Assembly: GCA_029448655.1 (NCBI GenBank)
Contig: JACCLO010000003.1
Location: forward strand, 434,001 to 498,000
Direction of reading: 5' to 3'
From: Wolfiporia cocos
Lineage: Eukaryota; Basidiomycota; Agaricomycetes; Polyporales; Phaeolaceae
Length of the DNA: 64,000 nt
The position numbers and the translations under genes are program-made. Positions within the stretch are counted from its first letter, which is position 1, and every line of letters begins with the position of its first letter. Positions 34,282 through 44,510 of this stretch are shown here, piece by piece. The notes beneath the pieces are model-generated. The model saw only the letters and a program-made list of their open reading frames with translations. It was not told where the DNA came from and searched no databases.

Positions 34282-35433
34282 GTAGGATTCAGGGTTGAGC
34301 TTCGCCTTGTGCGGGTTTCAAAATATACTAGCTAGATAACCCGTGCTCTCGCACGGAATGTAGAGTTACCGTGACGTAGCCGAGGTACGACAAACTCCAG
34401 GGCCTCGAGCTTCAGTCGGCGGGTTTCAATGGGCAGTGGCTACCGCATTAGGGAGTTGCCTAATCAAGATGCGTTTCTATAGAAGATATGGAGATGGAGA
34501 AGAAAGGGATCGCCGTACAGCGCCGAGCATAGCCAGAGACGCAGCTTGAAACACATCGCAGGCTCGGTCTGTGACTCCTCCGCAATTCGCTAGTCCACTC
34601 GCGGTGACTTCCATCGGACAGTTTCATGTTCCACAGGATCCTGGCTTCGGGATATCATCTCGGGTTTACGGCTGAACAACCAACGACGTCCTTGCAGCAT
34701 GATCCGGTGTTCTAAGCAGCTTATTCGGAATTTCGCCGGCTGCCATCAAGGACTGTTGATTGCGGTGATCATCGCGATGATATAGTTGCAGAAGTACTTC
34801 GTTCATAGATGGGGCGCTCTGTGCAAACGCTCAGCATATTGAGCCAAATCGCGGAGGTTCCTGGTTCCTATGGTACAATGGACAACGTCATGCTCGGTAG
34901 CCTGTACCGCCGAGACATAAGACTGATCGGAGTAGCTGCTGTTCAAGCACTCACCAGTCCAGGTATCGATCAATTTGCCCGACATTGACGCTTCAAGCGC
35001 ATCCTCAGACTGCAAGAACGACAAGCAGTCGAACATCAGCGTTGAACTCGTTGACAACTCGCCATTCCATCTTTTTGACGCATTTGATGGCCCAGAGGGA
35101 ACCTCGTACGAGGGAGGTCACTTCCAGGTGGTACGCATGCTCGCCACCCAGGGCTCTGCGTGTACCCGTCCTACAAATCAGAGCAAGGTATAGAAGCCAA
35201 AACTGCATTACCATGCTGCGATGTCAAATCAGTCTTCCCTTGACTTCCCCTCACAATGATTAGCGCGTGCGTACGAGTCACTATTACGACACAAGCCTGA
35301 TCAAACCAGCGGCAATACCAACATTGCGCGCTTCTCCTCAATGGCACATAGGTTGGTTACCTAAAGCCTCCATCGCGTCTTAGCAGACTGTTGAGAGTTA
35401 GGGATGTATATTGACCACTATGGAGAGGAGCTA
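34282..35433. other. Gene-poor stretch with an unassigned protein-like frame
   Basis: On the minus strand at 34803-35057 a frame reads FDCLSFLQSEDALEASMSGK and later TEHDVVHCTIGTRNLRDLAQ before a stop. It looks like the last exon of a gene, but I do not recognise it and could not find the rest. The left part is the promoter side of acyl-CoA oxidase-like copy 3. Confidence 0.3.
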
Positions 35434-36034
35434 TCAGGACCCGGCGCATTGATAGCTCGCACAAGACGTGATGCCGAACAAAGTACAGATCGGTCTGACA
35501 TCACAATTCTTCACTATCCGAACAACATGTTCGCAGTGATGGCGAATGGGATGGGGATTCCCAGTAAAACAAAGGAACCCATCTAGAAAATCTCTCGTTC
35601 GTATAGCCACAACGACCGCTGCCGGATTGATTGCGGGCCCTACAACACACGAGAGTGAGTGGATAGATCTGGCACAATGTTCGCGCAGCTCGGGCATTCT
35701 GTGAACGATGTAAGCACTCACATTCTTCCTCAAAGTGACCACGTTGAATCCCAGCGGACCAGTCTGTGCAGTGCCTAACGGCGCAGCTGATGCCAAGTTA
35801 CATTGACTCAGCTCAAGAAGAGCCATTTTGTCAGCTCATGAAATGGAAGGCAGCCTCACCATCATCAAGGTCAGGATGATATTCGTCAATTCCTAGGTAC
35901 ACCACTGCCATAGCGCGCAAATCATACGTTGCGCCGCATGCACGCGTGCATGGGCCGCATTTGCGAATCATGAAGTCCTCCCTGATGGCTACTGGAGAAA
36001 GTGCTGAACAGATTCGAGATTCGTCGTCAGACAT
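35434..36034 (-). CDS. Hypothetical small protein, tentative
   Basis: From an ATG at 36034 a frame begins MSDDESRICSALSPVAIRED and includes the cysteine group CGPCTRAC and the stretch AMAVVYLGIDEYHPDLDD. Plausible splice signals (GTGAGG near 35862, GTGAGTG near 35725) allow continuation to NPAAVVVAIRTRDFLDGF and a stop at 35434. I recognise no family, and the exon structure is a guess. It may also be a fragment or not a gene at all. Confidence 0.25.
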
Positions 36035-36143
36035 GGTGATGAATGGAATGAGATTAGTTCCACTGTTATCCCACTACCCGCATTTACACCAACTCGATCG
36101 TCGTTAGTACCGTACCGTTCGCCTGTGCCTGCGTCATGCATGC

Positions 36144-36682
36144 TCACTGCTCGAGCTGAACATAGTTCACTGTACGTCCTCGTCAGCACCCACACTCACG
36201 GCAAAACATGTACGAGCGCACGTACCAGGGAAGTACCCCACGTTCCCATGCGCGTCCTTCCCCTGCCACCAGTCCTCCTCCGTCACCTGTATATCGTAGA
36301 TCCTGTCCCCCTCTGCAAACGACAGCTCGTTGTCCTCCTGCGCCGCGTAGCTGCACCCGCCACATCACACACATCGCGTCACAAGCAGTCGAGCATTGTC
36401 AATTACCAAATAGTCGATAGTCAATTTCAAATGCACAGAGCAACAAAGAATGGAGGCACGCACTCGTAAACCGCGACGGCCATGACACCCGCGCCTTCCG
36501 GCTCGGCTTCAGGTTCAGGTTCAGGCTCGGGTTCTGGAGCGGCCGCGGGCGCAGCAGGGGCGGGCGGCTAGGGCGCAACACGCAAAATCAATCGTCAGGT
36601 CAGCGTTCCAGTCAGGATGCACGCCGCGCAGCATGCCGAGACCAAACAGCAGCGCGCTAAGGATCAAGCCTGGACACATACC

Positions 36683-36714
<32 letters not shown>

Positions 36715-37101
36715 AGGGGGTGGCGGCGAGGCGGGCGGCGGCGTCGGCTCACGGGCAGATTGTTCGACAATCTCGACGTAGTTCGCTGCGTAAATCGTCA
36801 GACATGCTGCAGAATGCGTGAAGCGGGCATTAGCCGCACCAGGGAAGAGCCCGCTCTTCGTGCCGTCGGCACTCACGCCAGACCACCAACCCTCGTCGAT
36901 CTGCTCGATCTGCTGGATGAGCTCTCCCTCGACGAGCGCCATCTCGTTATCCTCTTGCGCCTGCCAAATGGCGTGAACATTGACGCTCTAGTTGCTTACA
37001 ACCCAGAACGCACCTCGTAGTCGAATTGTACAACCGCGCAAAGCCCTTCTCCCTGTGCGTGCACCGGCGCAGGTGCCGGCGCAGGTTCGGGTTCGAGCTC
37101 A

Positions 37102-37145
<44 letters not shown>

Positions 37146-38888
37146 TTCAGGTGCCACTGCATGGACCGGTGCCGCTGGTGGTGGCGGTGGTGGCGGCGGA
37201 GGTGGCGGAGGCTACGTGAGGATGTAAAATCTGGCTGCATATACCATATACAATTTGTACCTACCGGAGGCGGGGGAGCGGCCTCTTCTGCTTCGACAGC
37301 CTCCTCATATGCCGGCTCAGGTGCCGGTGGCGGGGGAGGAGGAGAAGGCGCTGCCGGTATAGCGGGCCGCGCCGTGAAGGGGATACTCGGGCGCGTTGCT
37401 GCTGGTGGCGCGGGGGGAGGTGGAGGCTAGAGTTCTCAGATTAGCTTGCTCTAAATGCATCCAACACATGATTGAGTGAGCCTACCGTCCATGTCTCCTC
37501 CTCCAGTTCCGGTTCCGGCTCGGGCGCCGGAGCGGCCGCGGGAGGCGGGGGAACACCCCTGAACGCAGGTGCCGCAGGCGGCGGAGGGACAAAGGAAGCT
37601 GCGCGACTGCGAGCATCCTCCTGCTCAGTCTGTTTCTTGGCCAGCGCTTGACGTTCGCTCCATGTCAGCTTCTTGCCGGCTGTCAACCCGCGTCGATTTA
37701 ATCAACCAGATGGCACTGCACTAGTAAGGAACGGACGCACCAGTAGGCTGTGCCTTTGGTTGAGCAGCCTCCGCTTGTGCCTTCGCCTGCATAGAGGCGA
37801 ACGGGTTCACCAGCTTCTTGGGCTGCAGTTTGATCGGTGTGTATGCGGTGCCGACGGGTCCGATCACATCCTCCTCCTCGGCCTTTGCTGGTGCCGCGGC
37901 CGGTGCCGGTGCTGCAGCTGGCGGAGGTGGCACAGAGCGCGGCGCAGGCTGCACACATCCACTCAGATGTGAGGCCGCCTGCACTCTACCAACTCTACCA
38001 GCACTCACCGGAGGCACACTAGAAAATACCGCAGGGCGCGTAATAGACGGCGGAGCCGGTGGAGGCGCAGGCTTCTCCTCAGGCCACGCGTCCGCCGGCG
38101 CCTTGTTCGCGACGGGTACCTTGCCCAGGCCAGGGGCAGGTGAGGGGGCAAGCGGCACCGGGCGGGGCGCGCTGAGCACAACGGGCTTCGCCGCGGCAGG
38201 CGGGGCAGGCGCAGTCGCGCTCTTCATTGCAGCAATGTCGGGGCGGCCGATGGGCGTGTACTTCGTACCAACTGGCGCGATCGGCTCGAATTTGCGTGGA
38301 GCCTCCTTGTGCACAGAGTACTTGGCACCCGATGCGGCCTCAACGCGGGACATAATCAGCTCGGGCGTCACATCCGACTGAACGCGCGGGTAAGCGAAGT
38401 ACAGATGTGGGCATTCGAGTAGGAGCTACCTCATTGCGTGCATTGATGACGACGTGTGTCCCGCGCAGGAAGTTCGCAACGGCGCTCGAATGTGTATGGA
38501 AGAGACCCTTGCGGGCTACAGGGACTCCATCTCCGCACCAGTTGATCTGGACGAATTTCGGGAGTTCGCTCTGTGGTGAAAGTCAACACAGCAGTTGGGT
38601 ATCTTTCCCGCAAAGCATGCCGTACATTGGGGTCCTTGACGCGTGCAAACGCGTACTGCATCCTGGTCGCAAGGTGAGACAGCGACGCGTCAATATCTCG
38701 GATAGGACTGACCGTCCGTCGGAAAACTCGTCTTGAAGCTCCTCAAGCCCTCCATCTCCGGTCGCTTGGACCTTGAGATCGTTCGAGCCCTTGTCGTACG
38801 TGAACATGGCCCAATCTATCTGGCCATTCAGGACATCCTGGTATGCCTGCGTCAAGTCTCTGCTCGACAGATTGACCTGCAGCGACAT
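36144..38888 (-). CDS. ABP1: Actin-binding protein ABP1 (ADF-homology plus two SH3 domains)
   Basis: ABP1/drebrin-like proteins bind F-actin and activate Arp2/3 at endocytic patches, recruiting partners through SH3 domains. The start at 38888 opens an ADF/cofilin-homology domain (MSLQVNLSSRDLTQAYQDVL, DWAMFTYDKGSNDL, then FVQINWCGDGVPVARKG and FLRGTHVVINARNE). A long Pro/Ala-rich and Glu-Pro-rich linker follows, with repeated PVGTKYTPIGRP and PVGTAYTPIKLQP motifs and a charged stretch (KKLTWSERQALAKKQTEQED). The first SH3 domain is MALVEGELIQQIEQIDEGWW, and a second SH3 ends the protein (EDNELSFAEGDRIYDI, DWWQGKD, GYFP joined by splicing to VNYVQLEQ). The last exon is 36144-36169. Two SH3 domains is more than in many fungal ABP1 proteins, which often have one. 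It is divergently transcribed from the mitochondrial carrier gene. Confidence 0.9.
36683..36730. repeat. GGC triplet repeat coding a polyproline run in ABP1
   Basis: A near-perfect GGC repeat, read on the minus strand as proline codons, gives about 15 consecutive prolines between the two SH3 domains. Confidence 0.8.
37090..37152. repeat. Hexanucleotide repeat coding Glu-Pro repeats in ABP1
   Basis: GGCTCG/GCTCGG hexamers are repeated about ten times. On the minus strand they encode an alternating Glu-Pro stretch. A shorter EP-rich run occurs again near 36500-36540. Confidence 0.85.
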
Positions 38889-39277
38889 TGTGCAGGGTCG
38901 CTGTGATATTGCGGTTGGATGAGACTAGCAGCTCGTCGTGGTCAAGGGTATTCGAGTGCACGAGTGACTTGGGCACTGCGCAGGTGGCAGGCTGTGGCCG
39001 GCCAGTGACGATGATGCAACGGGATTCCCACGATTAGATCATGGCTATCCTCGATCCTTCAGCATTGTATTTCCTCTGACGTAGCACATTGACTTTGTTG
39101 CTCATCGGTTGACTTGCCCTTTGCTGCCTCGACTTTAGCTCTCTACATCTGCTCTGATCTTAGTAGTCTCAGGCTCACCACCAGCGGTACCAGCAGTATG
39201 AACAGCAAGGATACCAACACAGCTGCAGCGCGTGCGTGCATCTAAGTTGAGCACTGTACCGCTCACTGCATGGCTGT
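38889..39277. promoter_or_regulatory. Divergent promoter region of ABP1 and mitochondrial carrier
   Basis: These 389 bp separate two start codons that face away from each other. It must hold both promoters. No single motif was identified. Confidence 0.45.
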
Positions 39278-40501
39278 ATGACAGCCGAGATCGACCCCAT
39301 ACTGGATTTCTGTGCCGGGACCGTCGCTGGTGAGCCCAAAGTCGAGCTACATCCCACCATAGCTCAGTGCTCTGCATCCAGGAATGGCCGCTCTTGCCGT
39401 GGGCTTTCCATTTGATACTGGTGCAGACTGCCGCCGATAATTTAAACTATTCCCGCTAGCATTGATCACAGTCGCGTCTGTTTCCCGCAGTAAAGGTACG
39501 CTTCCAGGATGCTGCACCCGCACGGACATATGCTTCGACATTCCATGCGCTATTCACAATCTTACGTGAAGAGCGCATCACTGGTCTGTACCGTGGCATA
39601 TCTTCTCCGTTGGTAAGCGATATGCTCCCACAGTAGGTAGCTCATGCATGTTGAACGCCCGTTTTGTGCATCTATCTCTGTAACAAGTTGACTGCGGCCC
39701 CTCTGAATGGAGTGGTATTCTCCTCATATCGGTGGCTCCTCAATATCGGGGGAAGCAAAGATGATCTGCCTCCGTCTTTGCTGCGGGTCACACTAGCAGG
39801 CGCCGGAAGTGGAATCATTGCTACGTAGGTGGCCCTGCGTACAGCTAGCACATAGCCGGACTCACCCCGAATATTACTGCCACCACACAACTACGAAGGG
39901 TGATCACCACTCCCACCGAGCTGATCAAGATTCGGCAGCAGTCTCTGCAGTCCGCCCTTGCGGGCTCTTCTTCTCTGCAGCCTCCGATAACGGCACGGGT
40001 AGTCGCCACGGACATCTTCAAGCAACACGGTCTGCAGGGGCTCTACCGCGGTATCACTGCCACCGCGCTGCGGGATATCGGCTACGGTACCTATTTCTTC
40101 GCATACGAGGCGACCGTGCGCTACTGGCCCCACGCGCCCGGGTCCGGCGCACGCGCACCTCCATGGCAAGCGACTCTCGTCGCGGGCGCGCTCGCAGGCA
40201 TCGCGGGCTGGGTGGTCACGTTCCCGTTTGACGTGGTCAAGACGCGCGTGCAGAACACGCACAGCGCTGCGCGCGATAACCTGTACAGGTCGACGTGGTC
40301 GGCAATCGTCGCTTCGTACCGCGCAGAGGGCCTTTCTGTGTTCTTTCGCGGACTTGCGCCGACGCTCATTCGGTACGTCCACGGAGCCTTCGGTTCGACG
40401 CCGCTGTTTGCTCGGAGGTTAATCTGTCTGCTGCTAGCGCCATCCCAGTGAACATGGTGACCTTCACAACCTTCGAAGCCATCGTCCATGCTTTCTCGTA
40501 G
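39278..40501 (+). CDS. Mitochondrial carrier (SLC25) family protein
   Basis: This is an inner-membrane solute transporter with three repeated two-helix modules. Six exons join to about 315 residues. Each module has its signature: PFDTVKVRFQ (formed across an intron), PTELIKIRQQ and PFDVVKTRVQ. Matching GLYRG and FFRGL blocks also occur (ERITGLYRGISSPL, HGLQGLYRGITATALRD, LSVFFRGLAPTLIR). The first ATG that reads into DPILDFCAGTVAG is at 39278. The last exon begins after an intron of about 60 bp and reads AIPVNMVTFTTFEAIVHAFS. The signatures resemble the carnitine/amino-acid carrier branch, but the substrate cannot be fixed from the sequence. All repeats are complete. Confidence 0.88.
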
Positions 40502-41216
40502 TCATAGCCGCAATTAATCATAGCTCATGGTAATGCTAGACCAATAGGAATCTATGTCATCGGTATAATAGCATAGCGCACAACTAGTTCAACGAATCGG
40601 ATCGGACAATGATTTATATTTCCGTAAGAGCGATTTTGCATCACAAACTGGGCAACTTACGGCCTTCATACGTATAATAGTCATGAGACTTCGCCAACGA
40701 GCGGAATATACGGCCAATGTACACCTTTCATATTAACATTCGATATGACATATTTTCTGAACGAATCGTGGCTCTATAGTCGCAAAGAGACGCGGTGACG
40801 GGATATTCGTGCGCAGCAAGAGCCTGGAGTGGGGAGCTATTGCTCCTTCTGGGTCCTTGGAAAATTTATTCTAGGAGCTTCCATAAGCACTATCGAACAA
40901 TCGGGCGTGTAAAAATCAGCATGCGTCGTTATGAGTGAGACCCTCAGACTGGCGAGGATCATGTCGACGCTTTGCAATTGCAGTACGTAATACATGCTGC
41001 TTGCGGACGCAGCCAACGCTGGGTCACAAGTGCATCATCCGGCGCGTATGGGATCAAGTCACATTTTATGTCATCAGTAGAAGACAAGTTGTACATGATG
41101 TCGAACTTTAGATTCGCGCAATGCTATACAGACATAATTGAAGATGAGGACCGTACCATCAGTCGAGTAGATTGAAGTATAACCGCTCAAACCAAAGGTA
41201 CATCTTCCGGGTCGGT
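40502..41216. other. Intergenic stretch, no gene seen
   Basis: AT-rich sequence following the carrier gene and following the FunK1 pseudogene 3' end. Nothing recognisable. Confidence 0.4.
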
Positions 41217-42847
41217 CTAAGGCGCAGCTCCTGGGGAACCCTGCTCTCTAGTAGCGCTCACCCGCTTCGTCGTCTTCTTTCTACTACCTTCTACATCAGT
41301 AGATTCTTGTTTCGAGGAGGTGGATAATGCGGAGCGATTGATGGAAGAGGGATATGAAGAGAACCTTGCACCTTGGTCTTCCGTCTTCTTCTGCGACCAT
41401 ACTTCATTACTGTCATATAATGCATGCCGGAATACACGAAGAAGATCCTCGTGGCTTTTGAGGCTCCTAAGTGGCAAATCCGTACTAGAGTTGGAGGCAT
41501 TACCTCCGGGTACACTTGAAGCGACCATACTGGCCTCCGCTCCTGGGCCACGGATACCGCTTCCTTGTGCTTGGGAAGGATCACCACTGTCCAGTAGTGC
41601 GATCTTGGCAGGAAACAGGGACGGAACAACGGGCGGCTCCTCGTTTGTCTTCCTAATCCTATCCACCTGAGGTTGGATCACTGCGTAATGCTCCTGGCAG
41701 AGCTTCGCGAGTGCCACGAGGAAGTTATCAAAACCAGGGTTTCCGGCGATTCGGCAGATCGGCTTCCCAGATTCCATCAAGTCGAGCTTGCAGGCTCCGC
41801 CATAACGGGTTTCCGTCTCTTGGTCGCCATAGACTTCATCGAAGGTCCTCAGCGCGTTCTCAATGTTGAATCGCGATGGATGGGGGAAAAACCTAACCGC
41901 TAAGTAGTAGATAATGTATACGAATGACTCTAGATCGTCGGAGACCTCGTGCTTCTTTGTCGGGTCCTGAAGCAGCAATGCCGACATAAATTGCCAGGTT
42001 CCCTTTGAAAAATTACTAGATCTACTTGAACGCAGATACGAATTACAGCTCGAGCTCACCGAGCGGGACTTTTGCATAGGTTCGGCGTTCACGTCATCTG
42101 CGAATTTGGCAGGATCCCAGTCATTGAGGAACGCGCGTGGTATTTTGTTTCCGTCGCGGTCCACCCGCCCGTCCGGAGGATCATCGTCAACGAGCACGTT
42201 ACGTAGGCTGACGTCCCCATGTATCACTCGTGCCTTCATATATGCTTCGTCGTGGCCTAGGTCAAGCAGATCAGCAGAGCGTTGACGCTACAGGCTAAGC
42301 CATAACATACTTTTCACGGCCTCAAACGTATGGTACACCATTGCATACGCTTCCGAGAGATCTTCCAATTTACGATGAATCCCCCCGACCATGAGACGAC
42401 AGTGTATACGAGCGGTAATGCTACCGTTGAACTCTTGTGTTCGAGTCTGCTGAACACGTGTCCCAGAATACACATCGCCTCCGCTAATAGGCGTTGCGAT
42501 GTACGCTATTTTGTGTTTTGACAGGCGTTCGTAGAATTGTCGTTCGGTGATTGCCTTCTTGGAATCGATACACCAAGTATCCTTGAGAAATACGAAGCGA
42601 CGCTGCTGCATGTCGAACGCAACGAAGCCTTTAGTACAGCGTCCTGTAGGAGAGTCACGTAGGTGCCTGGACTTGTCAAATAAGAAGGAACAAGGCTCGG
42701 CAGGCTGCTAGCGATGAGGCTGAGTATGACCTCCAGACTGGCTCTCGGTAGCTGCACCTGAGGCCGGCCCACAATCCCGTGCGACAATGAAGTCCTCTTT
42801 CGGTGTTCTGCGAGTGAAATATGAAGCTTTGAAGGCAGACTCGCTGG
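41217..42847 (-). pseudogene. FunK1-type fungal protein kinase, C-terminal part, disrupted
   Basis: FunK1 kinases are a family expanded in mushroom-forming fungi. The fragment contains the N-lobe block RRFVFLKDTW (lysine) and HIATP-like IAYIATPISGGDVY. After an intron near 42240-42290 it has the catalytic loop VIHGDVSLRNVLV, the DWD form of the metal motif (LNDWDPAKF) and FunK1 marks GTWQFMSALLL and SDDLESFVYIIYYLAVRF. The stop is at 41217. Two lesions are visible: an in-frame TAG in the linker upstream of the kinase N-lobe (near 42710), and interruption at 42847 by a complete gypsy element. The remaining upstream part continues at 50990-51172. The tail is Ser/Lys-rich. An intact relative lies at 54014-56615. 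Confidence 0.85.
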
Positions 42848-43218
42848 TGACACAAGCGCTAGCTTAAGCAACTACTCAGGGGAATATTACTCGCGTGAAA
42901 GCGTATTCTTAGTCTGAGGCTACTCAAGGCAACAAAGGCCAAGACGAGTCTGGGGTGCTCCCTGCTCGTCTGGCTGGTATATATGCTCGTAGGTTGTTTG
43001 TACATGTTTGGCTACTGTACAGTATTACGTAAGCTAATAGACCGTTTAGAGTATGGTAAACCCTATCGTAGGTGTAGAGCCACAACAAGGGTGTCTGGGG
43101 TCTGTGTAAGCACGTGTGGGGTGTTCGGGGTCCTTGCACGTGATGCATAGGCGGGCGCTTAGATAAGATAAGGGCTGTTCCTAGTCGCAAGCTAGTTGGA
43201 GAAAATCGGCTTGTGACA
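42848..43218 (-). repeat. 3' LTR of gypsy element
   Basis: It is 371 bp and identical to the 5' LTR except for two transitions in the stretch near 43060-43075. The polyprotein frame runs 35-38 nt into it before its stop at 43181. Confidence 0.95.
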
Positions 43219-44510
43219 GTACCCCCTCTTCTAGCTGCGTGTCCCCACGCCCAGCAATCACTTTGTACATAGTTTGGTCGACATTACACGGGTGGTCTAC
43301 GGTCTTTTTGCAAATGTGTGGGTTTGCGAGTTGGAGAGTGTTTAGAACCGGGTAGATCCAGTATCCTTTCGATTCAGGTATAGTGGATTCTATCGGCTGT
43401 CCGACTCGTATTCCGTATTGTACGACCCGTGTGTGTGGATGAGAAAACCAGAAGTTACGAGCGACGAGCTTCTTTTCATAGGCATAGAATGGTATATTGC
43501 CTTTGATTAGAAGTGTAGTGTCTATGTCGTCGTACATGATGAACTCCTTCGGGTTTTTTCTGAGTCCCATTTCCTGAGCTTTTCGTTCGAAGTCCTCCCA
43601 TTCTGGGTCCCATTTGGTTTCAGAATGGTCCCAGCCAGTATTTCGGTTTTTCCACTGGTTACCTGGGGCGGATGGTCTAGCTTCGAAGAATTTTGTGACT
43701 AGCTCTTGGTAATGGTCCAATCCTCGTTTTCGTTCCCATGTTCTAGTCCCGTCAGACCACTCGACTTCTAACTCGATCCGTCCTCGGTCTTCTCTGGATT
43801 CGAGGATCCTGAGAGGCCTGCGAACGTCATCGCTTTCCGTCACTTTACTATGGTCTTGATTGGGGAAGGCGGGTGGTGTGTATGGTAGGAGTAAGACCTC
43901 GTTGAATACTGGGTATATCCCGCGCATGTCTGCGGGGAGGTCTAGTTTGTACGCTCCATGCCCGACCTTCTTGGTGACCTTGTACGGTCCAAATCGCTTG
44001 GAGTCAAGCTTCTTAGTTGGGTGGCCCATATTTATGTTGCGGCCGTCAACCCAGACTAAGTCGCCTTCAGAGTACGATAGTGGCGATGCTCGTTTCCTAT
44101 TATAGTACTCTTTCATGCGTAGCTTAGCTTTCTCCAGGTTCTGTGAAGCGAGTTTGGATATCGTGTGCATGTGTTCAACCCAATCCTGTGCTACCCCCTC
44201 TTCTTGTTCCGGCGCCTCTACACCTGTGAAGGGGTGGTATCCGTGCGTAAGGTAGAAGGGACTATATCCCGTGCTACTGTGTACGTGTGTTTTGTGCGCG
44301 AAGCTTGCCAGCGGGAGTAAGTCCGGCCAGTTCGTATGAGTATCGTTAATAAATAATCTAAGGTAGACCTCGAGTTCCTGGTTCATACGTTCCGTTTGCC
44401 CATCTGTCTGTGGGTGGAACGCGGTACTCGGGTTTCCCTGTATGCCTAGTCTACGATATACGTCCTTTATGAATTCTGATACAAATTGTGGTCCTCTGTC
44501 GCTAAATATT
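43181..44510 (-). pseudogene. Gypsy integrase C-terminal half with chromodomain (frameshifted continuation)
   Basis: After the frameshift the polyprotein continues in another frame (MNQELEVYLRLFINDTHTNW, FYLTHGYHPFTGVEAPEQEE, KKLDSKRFGPYKVTKKVG). The chromodomain-like block is PLRILESREDRGRIELEVEW followed by SDGTRTWERKRG. About 150 residues then follow with no domain I recognise (FYAYEKKLVARNFWF, VLNTLQLANPHICKKTVDHP), ending inside the 3' LTR. The copy at 62 kb has the same extension and the same stop position relative to its LTR, so it is a family feature. Confidence 0.88.
43219..43233 (-). promoter_or_regulatory. Polypurine tract of gypsy element
   Basis: The sense strand reads AGAAGAGGGGGTAC immediately before the 3' LTR, the expected place for plus-strand priming. 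Confidence 0.7.
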
